From Oscillospiraceae bacterium (GTDB lineage Bacteria > Bacillota > Clostridia > Oscillospirales > Oscillospiraceae), in NCBI GenBank assembly GCA_016297855.1, contig JAEDFW010000006.1, positions 1-34,556 of the forward strand: 34,556 bases of DNA, read 5' to 3'. The translations under genes were made by a program, and so were the position numbers. Within the stretch, counting starts at the first letter, position 1; the number at the start of each line of letters is the position of its first letter. Under the pieces are notes generated by a model, which made no database searches, had not been told where the DNA came from, and saw nothing but the letters and a program-made list of their open reading frames with translations. Below are positions 23,603 to 31,103 of this stretch, piece after piece.

Positions 23603-25129
23603 TTACATTCTCTTTGCGCCGGCCATGTACAGGCCAAGCTCTTCTACGGTGACCTGCCTGGGATCAAACTCGCCGACGATCTCACCGTCGTACATAACCA
23701 GGATGCGGTCGGAGACATTCATGACCTCATCAAGCTCGAGCGAGACCAGCAGCACCGCTTTGTTCTCGTCGCGCTGGGCGACCAGCTGCTTGTGAATGTA
23801 CTCAATCGCGCCGACGTCGAGTCCGCGCGTTGGCTGCACCGCGACGAGAAGCTCCGGCTCTTTGTCGATCTCACGCGCGACGATGGCCTTCTGCTGGTTG
23901 CCGCCGGACATGCTGCGCGCGACGGTGACCGAGCCCTGACCGGAGCGCACGTCATACTGCTCGATCAGCTTGTCGGAATATTCGCGCACAGCGTCAAATT
24001 TGATAAAGCCACCCTTCTGAAACTGCGGCTGCCAGTAGCGCTGCAGCACCATATTCTGTTCAAGCGTGAAATCGAGCACCAGACCGTGCTTGTGCCGGTC
24101 CTCGGGAATGTGGCTCATGCCGTCCTTGGAGCGCTGACGAATGCTGGCTTTGGAAATATCGTTGCCGCAAAGCGTAATCGTACCGGCCGACTGACGCTCC
24201 AGACCTGTGAGCGCGTAGACAAACTCGGTCTGGCCGTTGCCCTCAATGCCGGCAAGACAGACAATTTCGCCGCGCCGAACCTGCAGCGACACGTCCTTGA
24301 CGGCGTTGTTTTTATGGAGTTTCGATGGAACCGTAAGATGCTGCACATCGAGTACGACCTCGCCGGGCGCGCGGTCTTCTTTGTCGACCTTGAAGCTGAC
24401 CTGGCGGCCGACCATCATCGCCGAGAGTTCTTCCATCGTCGTCTCGTTTGTGTTGACAGTGCCGATGTATTTGCCCTTGCGCAAAACCGTGCAGCGGTCG
24501 GCCACAGCCATGATTTCAGCCAGCTTGTGGGAGATGAAAAGAATGGACTTGCCCTCGGCGGCAAGATTCTTCATGATCTGCATCAGCTCGTCGATCTCCT
24601 GCGGTGTCAGGACTGCCGTCGGCTCGTCAAAAATGAGAATTTCATTGTCACGGTAGAGCATCTTGAGAATTTCCGTTCTCTGCTGCATACCGACTGAAAT
24701 ATCTTCCACACGCGCGTCGGGATCGACACGCAGGCCGTACTTTTCCGACAGCGCGATGACCTTTTCCCGTGCCTGCTTTTTCTGCAAAAAGCCCGCGTGG
24801 CAAGGCTCAACGCCCAAAATAATGTTGTCAAGCACCGTGAAGCACTCGACCAGCTTGAAATGCTGGTGCACCATACCGATGTTAAGGTCGTTTGCGTCGT
24901 TCGGGTCGTTGATCTTCACAACCTCGCCGTTTTTCTTGATGACGCCCTGCTCGGGCTGATACAGGCCAAACAGCACGCTCATCAGCGTCGATTTGCCGGC
25001 GCCGTTTTCTCCCAACAGCGCATGGATCTCGCCGCGCCGCAGCTGCAGCGTGATATCGTCATTTGCCTTGATGCCGGGGAACTCTTTCGTGATATGCAGC
25101 ATCTCAATGACATATTCAGACTCCGCCAA
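23603..25129 (-). CDS. Nucleoside ABC transporter ATP-binding protein (NupO/YufO-like)
   Basis: 508 residues from a TTG at 25129, chosen because AAGGAG lies eight bases upstream; the two GTGs further 5' are too close to it. Two nucleotide-binding domains in tandem, as in RbsA/MglA types. The first is complete: Walker [11 protein letters not shown], signature-region [11 protein letters not shown], Walker [11 protein letters not shown]. The second has a degenerate Walker A ([10 protein letters not shown], no Lys), an intact signature [14 protein letters not shown] and [12 protein letters not shown], the normal state for this family. It powers import through the two permeases encoded next. The binding lipoprotein gene usually placed first in such operons is not present here. 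Confidence 0.94.
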   Translation of the reverse strand: MAESEYVIEMLHITKEFPGIKANDDITLQLRRGEIHALLGENGAGKSTLMSVLFGLYQPEQGVIKKNGEVVKINDPNDANDLNIGMVHQHFKLVECFTVLDNIILGVEPCHAGFLQKKQAREKVIALSEKYGLRVDPDARVEDISVGMQQRTEILKMLYRDNEILIFDEPTAVLTPQEIDELMQIMKNLAAEGKSILFISHKLAEIMAVADRCTVLRKGKYIGTVNTNETTMEELSAMMVGRQVSFKVDKEDRAPGEVVLDVQHLTVPSKLHKNNAVKDVSLQVRRGEIVCLAGIEGNGQTEFVYALTGLERQSAGTITLCGNDISKASIRQRSKDGMSHIPEDRHKHGLVLDFTLEQNMVLQRYWQPQFQKGGFIKFDAVREYSDKLIEQYDVRSGQGSVTVARSMSGGNQQKAIVAREIDKEPELLVAVQPTRGLDVGAIEYIHKQLVAQRDENKAVLLVSLELDEVMNVSDRILVMYDGEIVGEFDPRQVTVEELGLYMAGAKRM

Positions 25130-25146
25130 TCTCACCACTCCTTACT

Positions 25147-25169
25147 CCGCTGCCAGCAGCGGTTTTTTT
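25147..25169 (+). terminator. Antisense-oriented terminator in the leader of the nucleoside operon
   Basis: CCGCTGC (25147-25153) / GCAGCGG (25156-25162) followed by T7 on the plus strand. No plus-strand gene ends here. On the minus strand the same hairpin sits in the 5' leader just before the ribosome site of the ATPase gene. Confidence 0.55.
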
Positions 25170-25170
25170 C

Positions 25171-25199
25171 ATTATAACGTATCCGGCAGCTTTTTTCCA
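25171..25199 (-). promoter_or_regulatory. Promoter of the nucleoside ABC-pdp-udk operon
   Basis: -10 TATAAT (25176-25171) is perfect; -35 TGGAAA (25199-25194) is weak, with a 17-base spacer, so activation by a regulator is possible. Confidence 0.6.
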
Positions 25200-25271
25200 G
25201 CGGCAACAGAGACTTTCTTATGGTCAAGCCTACAAAAATTCGGATTTTTTAGGGGAAACTGTCTCTTCCCT

Positions 25272-25308
25272 GCTGCAGAAAAAGAAAGAGCGGCTACCCG
25301 CTCTTTCT
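25272..25308 (-). terminator. Terminator of the yqeC-yqeB-selD operon
   Basis: AGAAAGAGCGG (25308-25298, minus) pairs with CCGCTCTTTCT (25293-25283), followed by TTTTC on the minus strand. It lies 14 bases beyond the last stop. Confidence 0.82.
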
Positions 25309-25321
25309 GCGTGTATTCGTG

Positions 25322-25651
25322 TCAGTGCCGGCGCGGCCCGGTATGGTCGCACATGCGCTTCTGATACGGCTGTGGCTCGGCCGTTTCCGAAAGTGCCGCG
25401 CGGAGCGCAGCGTAATCCGGATGCGACTGCGGCACAAGCACCGCATACCGCTTCTGCATCAGACTGTCCGGTCCCGTAAAGCGCAGCGCTTCTTCCTGCG
25501 ATCCGTCCACCGGCAGGCCTGTCACGCGGCAAACGGTTTCCAACTGCCCCACCGCAAAAAAGATCATCGTGCGCCGGTCGCAGAACAGCTCGATCATCTC
25601 ATCGCCGACGATGCGCGCGCTGTCCTCAGGTGCCAGAATATATTCTTCCAT
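25322..25651 (-). CDS. Protein of unknown function in the selD operon (109 aa)
   Basis: It starts 12 bases after selD with AGGAGCG upstream. I recognise no family. The N-terminal 70 residues look like a small alpha/beta domain (EYILAPEDSARIVGDEMI, MIFFAVGQLETVCRVTGLP). The C-terminal part has HPDYAALRAALSE and ends in a polar, His/Arg-rich tail with a single Cys (MCDHTGPRRH); two other Cys are at ~24 and 41. No signal peptide or membrane helix is seen. Being last in a tight operon with selD, yqeB and yqeC, it is a candidate accessory protein of selenium-dependent molybdenum hydroxylase maturation, but only by association. Confidence 0.75.
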   Translation of the reverse strand: MEEYILAPEDSARIVGDEMIELFCDRRTMIFFAVGQLETVCRVTGLPVDGSQEEALRFTGPDSLMQKRYAVLVPQSHPDYAALRAALSETAEPQPYQKRMCDHTGPRRH

Positions 25652-25663
25652 CCTGCGCTCCTT

Positions 25664-26698
25664 TCAGCGAAGGCAGATGCGCGCGCCGCCGTCATACGCG
25701 AGCAGACACCCGATGCGCTGCGCGCAGGGAACGCTTGCTTCCAGTGCGTCTTGCAGCGCGTCCGCATCATCAGGGTGTGCGGCGATGAGCAGCCCGCCCG
25801 CTGTCTGCGGATCGTAGAGAAGATCCTGCACAGCCAGCTCGACATCCCCCGGCTCGACGCTTGCTTCAGCGAAGCTGCGGTTGCGGTAAAGCCCCGCCGG
25901 CAGCACGCCCATGCGCGCCAGCTCCAGCACCTCGGGCAGAAATGTGACCTTTTCCGTATCGATCCGGGCGGACAGCCCGCTTCCCTGCGTCATCTCCAGC
26001 AGATGCCCCAGCAGGCTGAAGCCCGTCACGTCGGTGCAGGCGTGCACGCGGTAGCGCACCATCGCGTCGCGCGCCGATTTGTTGAGCGTGGTCATAAGCT
26101 GTACGGCGTATTTTCTTGTTTCCTCCAACACAAGTCCCGCCCGTGCGGCTGTCGTCGCAACGCCGATGCCGAGCGGCTTCGTCAGAAACAATACGTCACC
26201 TTCTTTTGCGCCGGAGTTTGTCAGCACCTTGTCGGGATGGGCAAAGCCCGTCACGGCCAGACCGTACTTCGGCTCGTCGTCGTGAATGGAATGACCGCCG
26301 GTGATGAGCGCGCCCGCCTCGTAGACCTTGTCATAGCCGCCGCGCAGCATCGCGTGTACGGCCTCGCGCGGCATCGATTCCGGCACGGCCATGATGTTCA
26401 GGCACAGCTTCGGCTCTGCGCCCATCGCATAGATATCCGACAGCGCGTTCGTCGCCGCGATCTGGCCGAAGGTGTACGGATCGTCATCAATCGGCGGGAA
26501 AAAGTCCACCGTCTGCACGATGGCCAGTTCATCGGATACCTTGTAGACCGACGCGTCATCGCTCTTATCAAAGCCCACGATCAGGTTGGGGTCGTGGTGT
26601 ACGCGAATACCCTCTAAAAGCTGGCTGAGTACCCCCGCGCCGACCTTTGCGCCGCACCCGGCACATTTGGAGAGCTTCGTCAGTTTGATATCGTCCAT
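25664..26698 (-). CDS. selD: Selenide, water dikinase (selenophosphate synthetase), Cys form
   Basis: 344 residues. The ATG at 26698 follows GGGGAGG by seven bases. The catalytic segment is KCAGCGAK, with C15 in the position of E. coli C17 and K18 equal to K20; there is no in-frame UGA, so this is the Cys form. Further family motifs: FDKSDDASVYKV, VDFFPPIDDDPYTFGQIAA, NALSDIYAMGA, ITGGHSIHDDEPKYG, DVTGFSLLGHL and LYDPQTAGGLL. It makes selenophosphate from selenide and ATP. Here it is packed with yqeB and yqeC and not with selA/selB, the genomic context of the orphan-SelD system that supplies selenium as a labile cofactor to molybdenum hydroxylases. Whether the genome also makes selenocysteine cannot be seen. 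Confidence 0.96.
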   Translation of the reverse strand: MDDIKLTKLSKCAGCGAKVGAGVLSQLLEGIRVHHDPNLIVGFDKSDDASVYKVSDELAIVQTVDFFPPIDDDPYTFGQIAATNALSDIYAMGAEPKLCLNIMAVPESMPREAVHAMLRGGYDKVYEAGALITGGHSIHDDEPKYGLAVTGFAHPDKVLTNSGAKEGDVLFLTKPLGIGVATTAARAGLVLEETRKYAVQLMTTLNKSARDAMVRYRVHACTDVTGFSLLGHLLEMTQGSGLSARIDTEKVTFLPEVLELARMGVLPAGLYRNRSFAEASVEPGDVELAVQDLLYDPQTAGGLLIAAHPDDADALQDALEASVPCAQRIGCLLAYDGGARICLR

Positions 26699-26702
26699 CT
26701 TC

Positions 26703-27524
26703 TTACCTCCCCAGTGTGTTCTGCCCGCGCACGCCGCGCAGAACGCCCGTGTATTCCAGAATCGCCTGCAGCACGCCGCCGCCGATGGCAATGGCCTTAT
26801 CCGATGCGGTATGGCACGCCGCCTCATCGGCGCGCGGATCAACGTCGCCGGATTTCATGCCCTTGTACACCGGCGTACCGTCGGGCAGAATGCCGCGCAG
26901 AACGCCGGCGATGGTGCAGACCATGGGTTTTTCGTTCACCGTGCCGGCCACGTCGCCGGGCGCGACCATTGCGCCGATCTCCAGCTTCTGGCGGAAAATC
27001 CCGTCGTCGGGTGCACGCAGCACCCGCTCACCGGCAAAGCCGCCGATGAGTCCGGGTATGTTGGTGTTGGGAAGCGCGCTTCCCTCGCGGATAACCCTGC
27101 CCAGCGTGTGTCCGCGCATTGTCTCCACGACGGCGTGGCAGTCAATCCCCACCGTAAAGCCCGGCCCCACACCGATGACGACCGGCGCATCCGTAATCGC
27201 CGTGCCCAGATTGCGCTTGGCCAGAATTGCATCCACCAGCGCGTCCGGCCGCAACCAGCGGGCGCATGCGGCTTCCGGGTCGGCCAGCACAGGGATACGC
27301 CCGGCCTCGAGCGCAGCCTGCACGTCTTCTTTTGTCTGGGCGCGCACAGCCGTTACATGCTCCACTGTAGTTTTGCCAAAGCGCAGCGCCTGCGAAAACG
27401 ACACCGTACGGCGAATGGCCGTGGGCTGCGGCAGATCCGTCATCACTACGGAAAAACCCGCATGGAAAAGCCGCAGCGCAATCCCGGACGCGAGATCGCC
27501 GGCGCCTCGAATCAGAACAAGCAT
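26703..27524 (-). CDS. yqeB: Selenium-dependent molybdenum hydroxylase maturation protein YqeB (EF2563 family)
   Basis: 273 residues from the ATG at 27524 (AGGGTGG upstream). The N-terminus VLIRGAGDLASGIALRLFHAG is a Rossmann-like nucleotide-binding motif, as in the XdhC/CoxI relatives. A second region has VVIGVGPGFTVGIDCHAVVET and MRGHTLGRVI, followed by the hallmark APDDGIFRQKLEIGAMVAPG biotinyl/lipoyl-like fold. The end MKSGDVDPRADEAACHTASD with AIGGGVLQAILE is typical of the family. It is found with orphan selD and is thought to help install the selenium in Mo enzymes; its exact chemistry is not known. Overlaps yqeC by 13 bases and ends four bases before selD. Confidence 0.92.
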   Translation of the reverse strand: MLVLIRGAGDLASGIALRLFHAGFSVVMTDLPQPTAIRRTVSFSQALRFGKTTVEHVTAVRAQTKEDVQAALEAGRIPVLADPEAACARWLRPDALVDAILAKRNLGTAITDAPVVIGVGPGFTVGIDCHAVVETMRGHTLGRVIREGSALPNTNIPGLIGGFAGERVLRAPDDGIFRQKLEIGAMVAPGDVAGTVNEKPMVCTIAGVLRGILPDGTPVYKGMKSGDVDPRADEAACHTASDKAIAIGGGVLQAILEYTGVLRGVRGQNTLGR

Positions 27525-28183
27525 TTCAACCACCCTTTCTGTAATGCGCCGATGCACACGGGGCTTTCCGCCTGCGCGGCAAAACGGCACGCAAACGCCT
27601 GCTGCTCCGGCGTGTCGCACTGATTGACGAGCACGCGCGTGTGCAGCCGCTCCAAATTGAGATACTGCGCCGCCAGCTCCGGCGTGACGATCGTTTCAAG
27701 ACGCACACCCAGCCGCGCGGCATACAGTTCCGGCCGGTGCGCGGCAAGGCGGACAGGCTTTCCAAAGCCGCTCGCGCCCACGACGCAGATTGTCTGATCC
27801 GCCTCGGGCGGGATGACCGGCTCGTGCGCGGCATGGGCTTTCATGGGCAAGCCTTTTGAGCCGTCTGCCTCCACGAGAACATAGTCCGCCAGATGCACAA
27901 GCACGTCAAATGAGACCTCCGGCGCTGTCAGCTTGCCGTTTTCCGCCTGCGTTCCGGCGCAAATGACCGAGCCTTGCTCCAGTGCACCGCGAAGCGCCGA
28001 CTCGCCGCCCGATAAGACGCACGGCAGATGCGCAGGCGGCAAAATGTGCGTCGTGGTGCATATGATCACACGCCCAACGCGCTGCAGCTCGTCCGCAAGC
28101 GCGTATAACAGCGTTGTTTTTCCGCCGCCGCCAATGACGGCCGTCACGCCAGGCGTCATTTGCAGCGCCGTTGTCAGTTCCAC
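27512..28183 (-). CDS. yqeC: Selenium cofactor biosynthesis protein YqeC
   Basis: 223 residues from a GTG at 28183 with AAGGAGG seven bases upstream. The P-loop-like IGGGGKTTLLYALADEL lies at ~17-33 and the segment CTTTHILPP follows at ~42-50. The middle has DYVLVEADGSKGLPMKAHAAHEP, a conserved YqeC motif; the C-terminus RLHTRVLVNQCDTPEQQ resembles a GTPase-like base site. Members occur only with orphan SelD systems and are predicted to be nucleotide-dependent factors in delivering selenium to molybdenum hydroxylases. First gene of the operon. No hydroxylase subunit genes are in this window. Confidence 0.92.
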   Translation of the reverse strand: MELTTALQMTPGVTAVIGGGGKTTLLYALADELQRVGRVIICTTTHILPPAHLPCVLSGGESALRGALEQGSVICAGTQAENGKLTAPEVSFDVLVHLADYVLVEADGSKGLPMKAHAAHEPVIPPEADQTICVVGASGFGKPVRLAAHRPELYAARLGVRLETIVTPELAAQYLNLERLHTRVLVNQCDTPEQQAFACRFAAQAESPVCIGALQKGWLKCLF

Positions 28184-28214
28184 GCGTCCGCCTCCTTACC
28201 GATATTCTTTTTCT

Positions 28215-28243
28215 AGGATAACACGCGTACGAAAAAACGTCAA
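28215..28243 (-). promoter_or_regulatory. Promoter of the yqeC-yqeB-selD operon
   Basis: -35 TTGACG (28243-28238), 17-base spacer, -10 TATCCT (28220-28215), about 30 bases before the yqeC GTG. It is divergent from the ModE-like gene promoter, 16 bases away. Confidence 0.75.
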
Positions 28244-28259
28244 GGCGTGCGCTTTTGCG

Positions 28260-28289
28260 TTGACAGTTGCTTTTTCTGCGTGCTATCAT
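28260..28289 (+). promoter_or_regulatory. Promoter of the ModE-like gene, at leaderless spacing
   Basis: -35 TTGACA (28260-28265), 18-base spacer, -10 TATCAT (28284-28289). Only six bases separate the -10 from the ATG, so transcription would start at or next to the A of the start codon. Confidence 0.75.
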
Positions 28290-28295
28290 GGTCAT

Positions 28296-28643
28296 ATGGA
28301 TACGAAATTACACCCTGTGGTCTCCGTGCGCATCTTCGGCGCGGAGAAATGCTTTGGTCCCGGCGTGGCCACGCTGCTGGAAAAGGTCGAAGCGCTGCAT
28401 TCGCTGCGCGCGGCTGCTGCTTCCATTGGCATGGCCTATTCCAAAGCGTGGACCATTATCAAAAACGCGGAAGCCGGACTCGGCTTCGCGCTGCTGGTAT
28501 CGACAACAGGCGGCAAAAACGGAGGAGGTGCGGTGCTGACCGGGCAGGCGAAAGCTCTGCTCACCGCCTATGCGCAATACTGCAGCGCGCTGCGCGATTT
28601 TGCTGCGCAGCGGTTTGAGGAGGGTTTTCGCGAATTTCTGTGA
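28296..28643 (+). CDS. ModE-like winged-helix regulator (LysR-type N-domain only)
   Basis: 115 residues. The HTH is KVEALHSLRAAAASIGMAYSKAW followed by TIIKNAE, exactly the ModE/LysR-type arrangement (GMSYKRAW in ModE). The wing has GGKNGGGAVLTGQAKALL, also a ModE hallmark. The molybdate-binding (TOBE/MOP) domains of full ModE are missing, as in many short Clostridia homologues. It lies divergent to yqeC-yqeB-selD and is a likely regulator of molybdenum/selenium genes. No Shine-Dalgarno sequence precedes the ATG, and the promoter is at leaderless spacing. Confidence 0.88.
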   Translation: MDTKLHPVVSVRIFGAEKCFGPGVATLLEKVEALHSLRAAAASIGMAYSKAWTIIKNAEAGLGFALLVSTTGGKNGGGAVLTGQAKALLTAYAQYCSALRDFAAQRFEEGFREFL

Positions 28644-28671
28644 GCCGCATACGCGGCAAAAGGAGCAGATT

Positions 28672-29766
28672 ATGGAATATGTATGCGCAGCCTGCGGCCG
28701 GCGCGAGCGCGTCACAACCCGCAGCGCAAAATGTGATTGCGGCGGACTTTGGACGCTGCCGGTCAAGCCCGAGCCGTTTTCCCTTGAAAAAATCGACCGC
28801 AGCGAGTGGAGCATCTTCCGCTACCGGCGGTTTCTGGCGCTGGAAGATGGCAGCTGGCGCGATGTGACGCTCGGCGAAGGGATGACGGGCATTGTCCGGC
28901 TGGATGAGAACGTCCTTTTGAAAATGGACTACTGCATGCCCACGCTGTCGTATAAAGACCGCGGCGCAGCGGTTCTGATCGCGCACGCGAAGGCCATCGG
29001 TGTGGACAAGGTAGTGCAGGATTCCAGCGGCAACGCCGGGAACTCCGTCGCGGCCTACTGCGCCAAAGCCGGCATCGCGTGCGAGATCTTTGTACCGGAA
29101 GGCACGTCTCCCAAGAAAATCGATATGATCCGCGCACACGGTGCGGTTTGTACCGTCGTGCCCGGCTCACGCGACCACTGCGCCGACGTGTGCCGCGAAA
29201 CTGTGGAGCGAGACAGCGTGTACTACGCCAATCACGTCTATAACCCCTATTTCTATGAGGGAACAAAGACCTATATCTATGAGGTCTTTGAGCAGCTTGG
29301 CAGAATTCCCGACAATCTTGTCATTCCTGTGGGAAACGGCACGCTGTTTCTCGGCGCGATCTTCGCGCTGGAGCACCTGATGCAAAGCCACTGCATCGAA
29401 AAAATACCGCAGATCATCGCTGTGCAGTCCGAGCGGTGCGACCCGTTGCTGCAGGCGGCGGAGCTGGGACTGGACGAAGCCGCTGCTGTAACGCCGCAGC
29501 CCACCATCGCTGAGGGTATTGCCATCGGCAAGCCCATGCGCGCAGGAGAAATCTTGAAGTATGCCAAACAATACGGTGTGCGTTTTGTCCACGCACCTGA
29601 AGATCAGATTCTGGCCGCGCGTGCGGCACTGGCCAGAAAAGGCGTGTACTGCGAGCACACCACCGCCGCCAACTACGCGGCGTACTTACGTTACTGCCAG
29701 ATGTACGGCCAGACACCTGACTGCCTCATCACGATGTGCGGCGCGGGTCTGAAATCCGATCACTGA
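28672..29766 (+). CDS. Threonine-synthase-like PLP-dependent enzyme
   Basis: 364 residues. The ATG at 28672 has AAGGAG seven bases upstream, 28 bases after the ModE-like stop. The N-terminus is a zinc-ribbon (CAACG, then CDCGG) as in Firmicutes/archaeal threonine synthases. The fold-type II core follows: Schiff-base Lys K95 in LSYKDRGAA, the Asn motif SSGNAGNSVAAYC, NPYFYEGTKTYIYEVFEQLG, phosphate-binding VGNGT and the late TIAEGIAIGKP. It would convert O-phosphohomoserine to threonine, or act as a paralogue on another substrate. No other threonine genes are near, and the company of a Mo/Se regulator leaves a different substrate open. Confidence 0.85.
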   Translation: MEYVCAACGRRERVTTRSAKCDCGGLWTLPVKPEPFSLEKIDRSEWSIFRYRRFLALEDGSWRDVTLGEGMTGIVRLDENVLLKMDYCMPTLSYKDRGAAVLIAHAKAIGVDKVVQDSSGNAGNSVAAYCAKAGIACEIFVPEGTSPKKIDMIRAHGAVCTVVPGSRDHCADVCRETVERDSVYYANHVYNPYFYEGTKTYIYEVFEQLGRIPDNLVIPVGNGTLFLGAIFALEHLMQSHCIEKIPQIIAVQSERCDPLLQAAELGLDEAAAVTPQPTIAEGIAIGKPMRAGEILKYAKQYGVRFVHAPEDQILAARAALARKGVYCEHTTAANYAAYLRYCQMYGQTPDCLITMCGAGLKSDH

Positions 29767-29794
29767 AGCAATCATTTCACAACAGCCGATATCA

Positions 29795-29822
29795 GGAGGC
29801 CGAACCATCCGGTTCGGCCTCC
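29795..29822. terminator. Convergent hairpin between the PLP enzyme and mutY
   Basis: A perfect 12-bp stem GGAGGCCGAACC (29795-29806) / GGTTCGGCCTCC (29811-29822), loop ATCC. T-runs are poor on both sides (GATTATT on plus), so efficiency is uncertain. Confidence 0.65.
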
Positions 29823-29824
29823 GA

Positions 29825-30856
29825 TTATTCCCAGAACTGGCGGAACGCCGTGGGCAGCGCGATATCGTGATCGAAGCGGGCGCCGTCGACCCAGGTAAAG
29901 CCTGCCGCCTCGCGCGCGCACACGACGGTAAAGCAGCGCATATTCCACGCGACGTGCGTAAAAATATGCGTCTTTTCGCGCATGCTGACAAGCTCACGCG
30001 GCTGCAAATCCCACGTTTCCAGCAGCGCCAGCGCCCCGGATGCATCAAGCAAGCCCGGAACGTTTGGAAGCTCCCACAGCCCTGCCAGAAGTCCTGCGTC
30101 CACGCGCTTTCTGACGGCGCATTTTTCTCCGCAGAGAAGGCGAAAGGCTGTGAGATTTTCCATGCGCCGGTTTTTTTTCGCCTCCTTGACCGGATAACGC
30201 TTCTGCGCTCCATCTGCACGCGCCCGGCAAACAGAGGCGATGGGGCATGTCTCACAGCGCGGCTCACCGTTGGGCAGGCACACCGTTGCGCCCAACTCCA
30301 TCAAGCTTTGCGTAAAATCGCCGCACGCGCCAGCAGGGTAAACTTCCGCCAGCTTTGCGCTGTATCCGTCTTTTACCGCCTGCTTTGACACGCAGGAATC
30401 GTCGGCCATGACGCGCGAGAGCACACGAAGCACATTGCCGTCCACTGCCGGTGCGGGCAGTTCAAAGCAGATCGATGCGATCGCCCCGGCAGTATACGCA
30501 CCGACACCGGGCAATATTCTGATTTCATCCAACGTGCGCGGAAATTCACCGCCCAGATCGTTTACAATTATCCGCGCCGCCTTCTGCAGGTTGCGCACGC
30601 GGCTGTAGTAACCCAAACCCTCCCAAAGTTTCTGCAGCCGGTCTGGTTCGCACGCGGCAAGCGCCTCAATGGTGGGCAGCTCGCGCAGGAACCTCGCGTA
30701 ATAACCTTTGACGGCCTCAACGCGCGTCTGCTGCAGCATAATCTCCGACAGCCAAACGTGGTACGGCTCTTTATCCTGCCGCCACGGCAGGTCGCGGTGT
30801 CCCGCACGATACCACGCGACCAATTTCCCGGCAAGTCCTGCGGGCAAACGCTCCAT
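29825..30856 (-). CDS. mutY: A/G-specific adenine glycosylase
   Basis: 343 residues from the ATG at 30856 (GGAAGGAGG upstream). HhH-GPD domain: RDLPWRQ, catalytic E38 in LSEIMLQQTRV, HhH hairpin LPGVGAYTAGAI (115-126) and D139 in PAVDGNVLRVLSR. The 4Fe-4S cluster ligands are C193, C201, C204 and C210 (C-x7-C-x2-C-x5-C, one residue longer in the first gap than E. coli). The C-terminal NUDIX-like domain (~230-343; LLAGLWELPN, THIFTHVAWNM) recognises 8-oxoG. It removes A mispaired with 8-oxoG. Confidence 0.96.
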   Translation of the reverse strand: MERLPAGLAGKLVAWYRAGHRDLPWRQDKEPYHVWLSEIMLQQTRVEAVKGYYARFLRELPTIEALAACEPDRLQKLWEGLGYYSRVRNLQKAARIIVNDLGGEFPRTLDEIRILPGVGAYTAGAIASICFELPAPAVDGNVLRVLSRVMADDSCVSKQAVKDGYSAKLAEVYPAGACGDFTQSLMELGATVCLPNGEPRCETCPIASVCRARADGAQKRYPVKEAKKNRRMENLTAFRLLCGEKCAVRKRVDAGLLAGLWELPNVPGLLDASGALALLETWDLQPRELVSMREKTHIFTHVAWNMRCFTVVCAREAAGFTWVDGARFDHDIALPTAFRQFWE

Positions 30857-30998
30857 TCCGCGCGCCTCCTTCCGTTTTTTAAGACCCGCGTTCCAGCCTG
30901 TGCCGCGGCGCGGTTGCTTCATTAGAGAGTATTGTAAAAAATTCGGTGCAGAAAGTCAAATGTTTGAAAAAACTGCTGCAAAATCTGCCTGTATCGAT

Positions 30999-31004
30999 TA
31001 TAAT
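30999..31004 (+). promoter_or_regulatory. -10 element upstream of the MFS transporter gene
   Basis: A perfect TATAAT; upstream the best -35 match (CTGCAA, 18-base spacer) is weak. It would give a leader of ~90 bases before the MFS ATG. Confidence 0.5.
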
Positions 31005-31103
31005 GAAAAAGGTATTTTCTGCCGGCCGGGATATTTCATCCGCTGCTGCCGCAGATTTGCCAAACCCCGCGAAACGCAACTGATTTATAAAGGAGATTCT
31101 CAC

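Noticed and set aside
25139..25321. Purine or other riboswitch before the nucleoside operon
   Set aside because: The leader after the -10 is only ~45 bases and lacks the conserved cores; only a short hairpin is seen.
25319..26617. 432-residue open frame opposite selD and the 109-residue gene
   Set aside because: His/Arg/Gln-rich mirror translation of selD; selD itself is unambiguous.
25664..26842. Possible selenocysteine in SelD
   Set aside because: The catalytic segment KCAGCGAK encodes Cys and no in-frame UGA is present near it.
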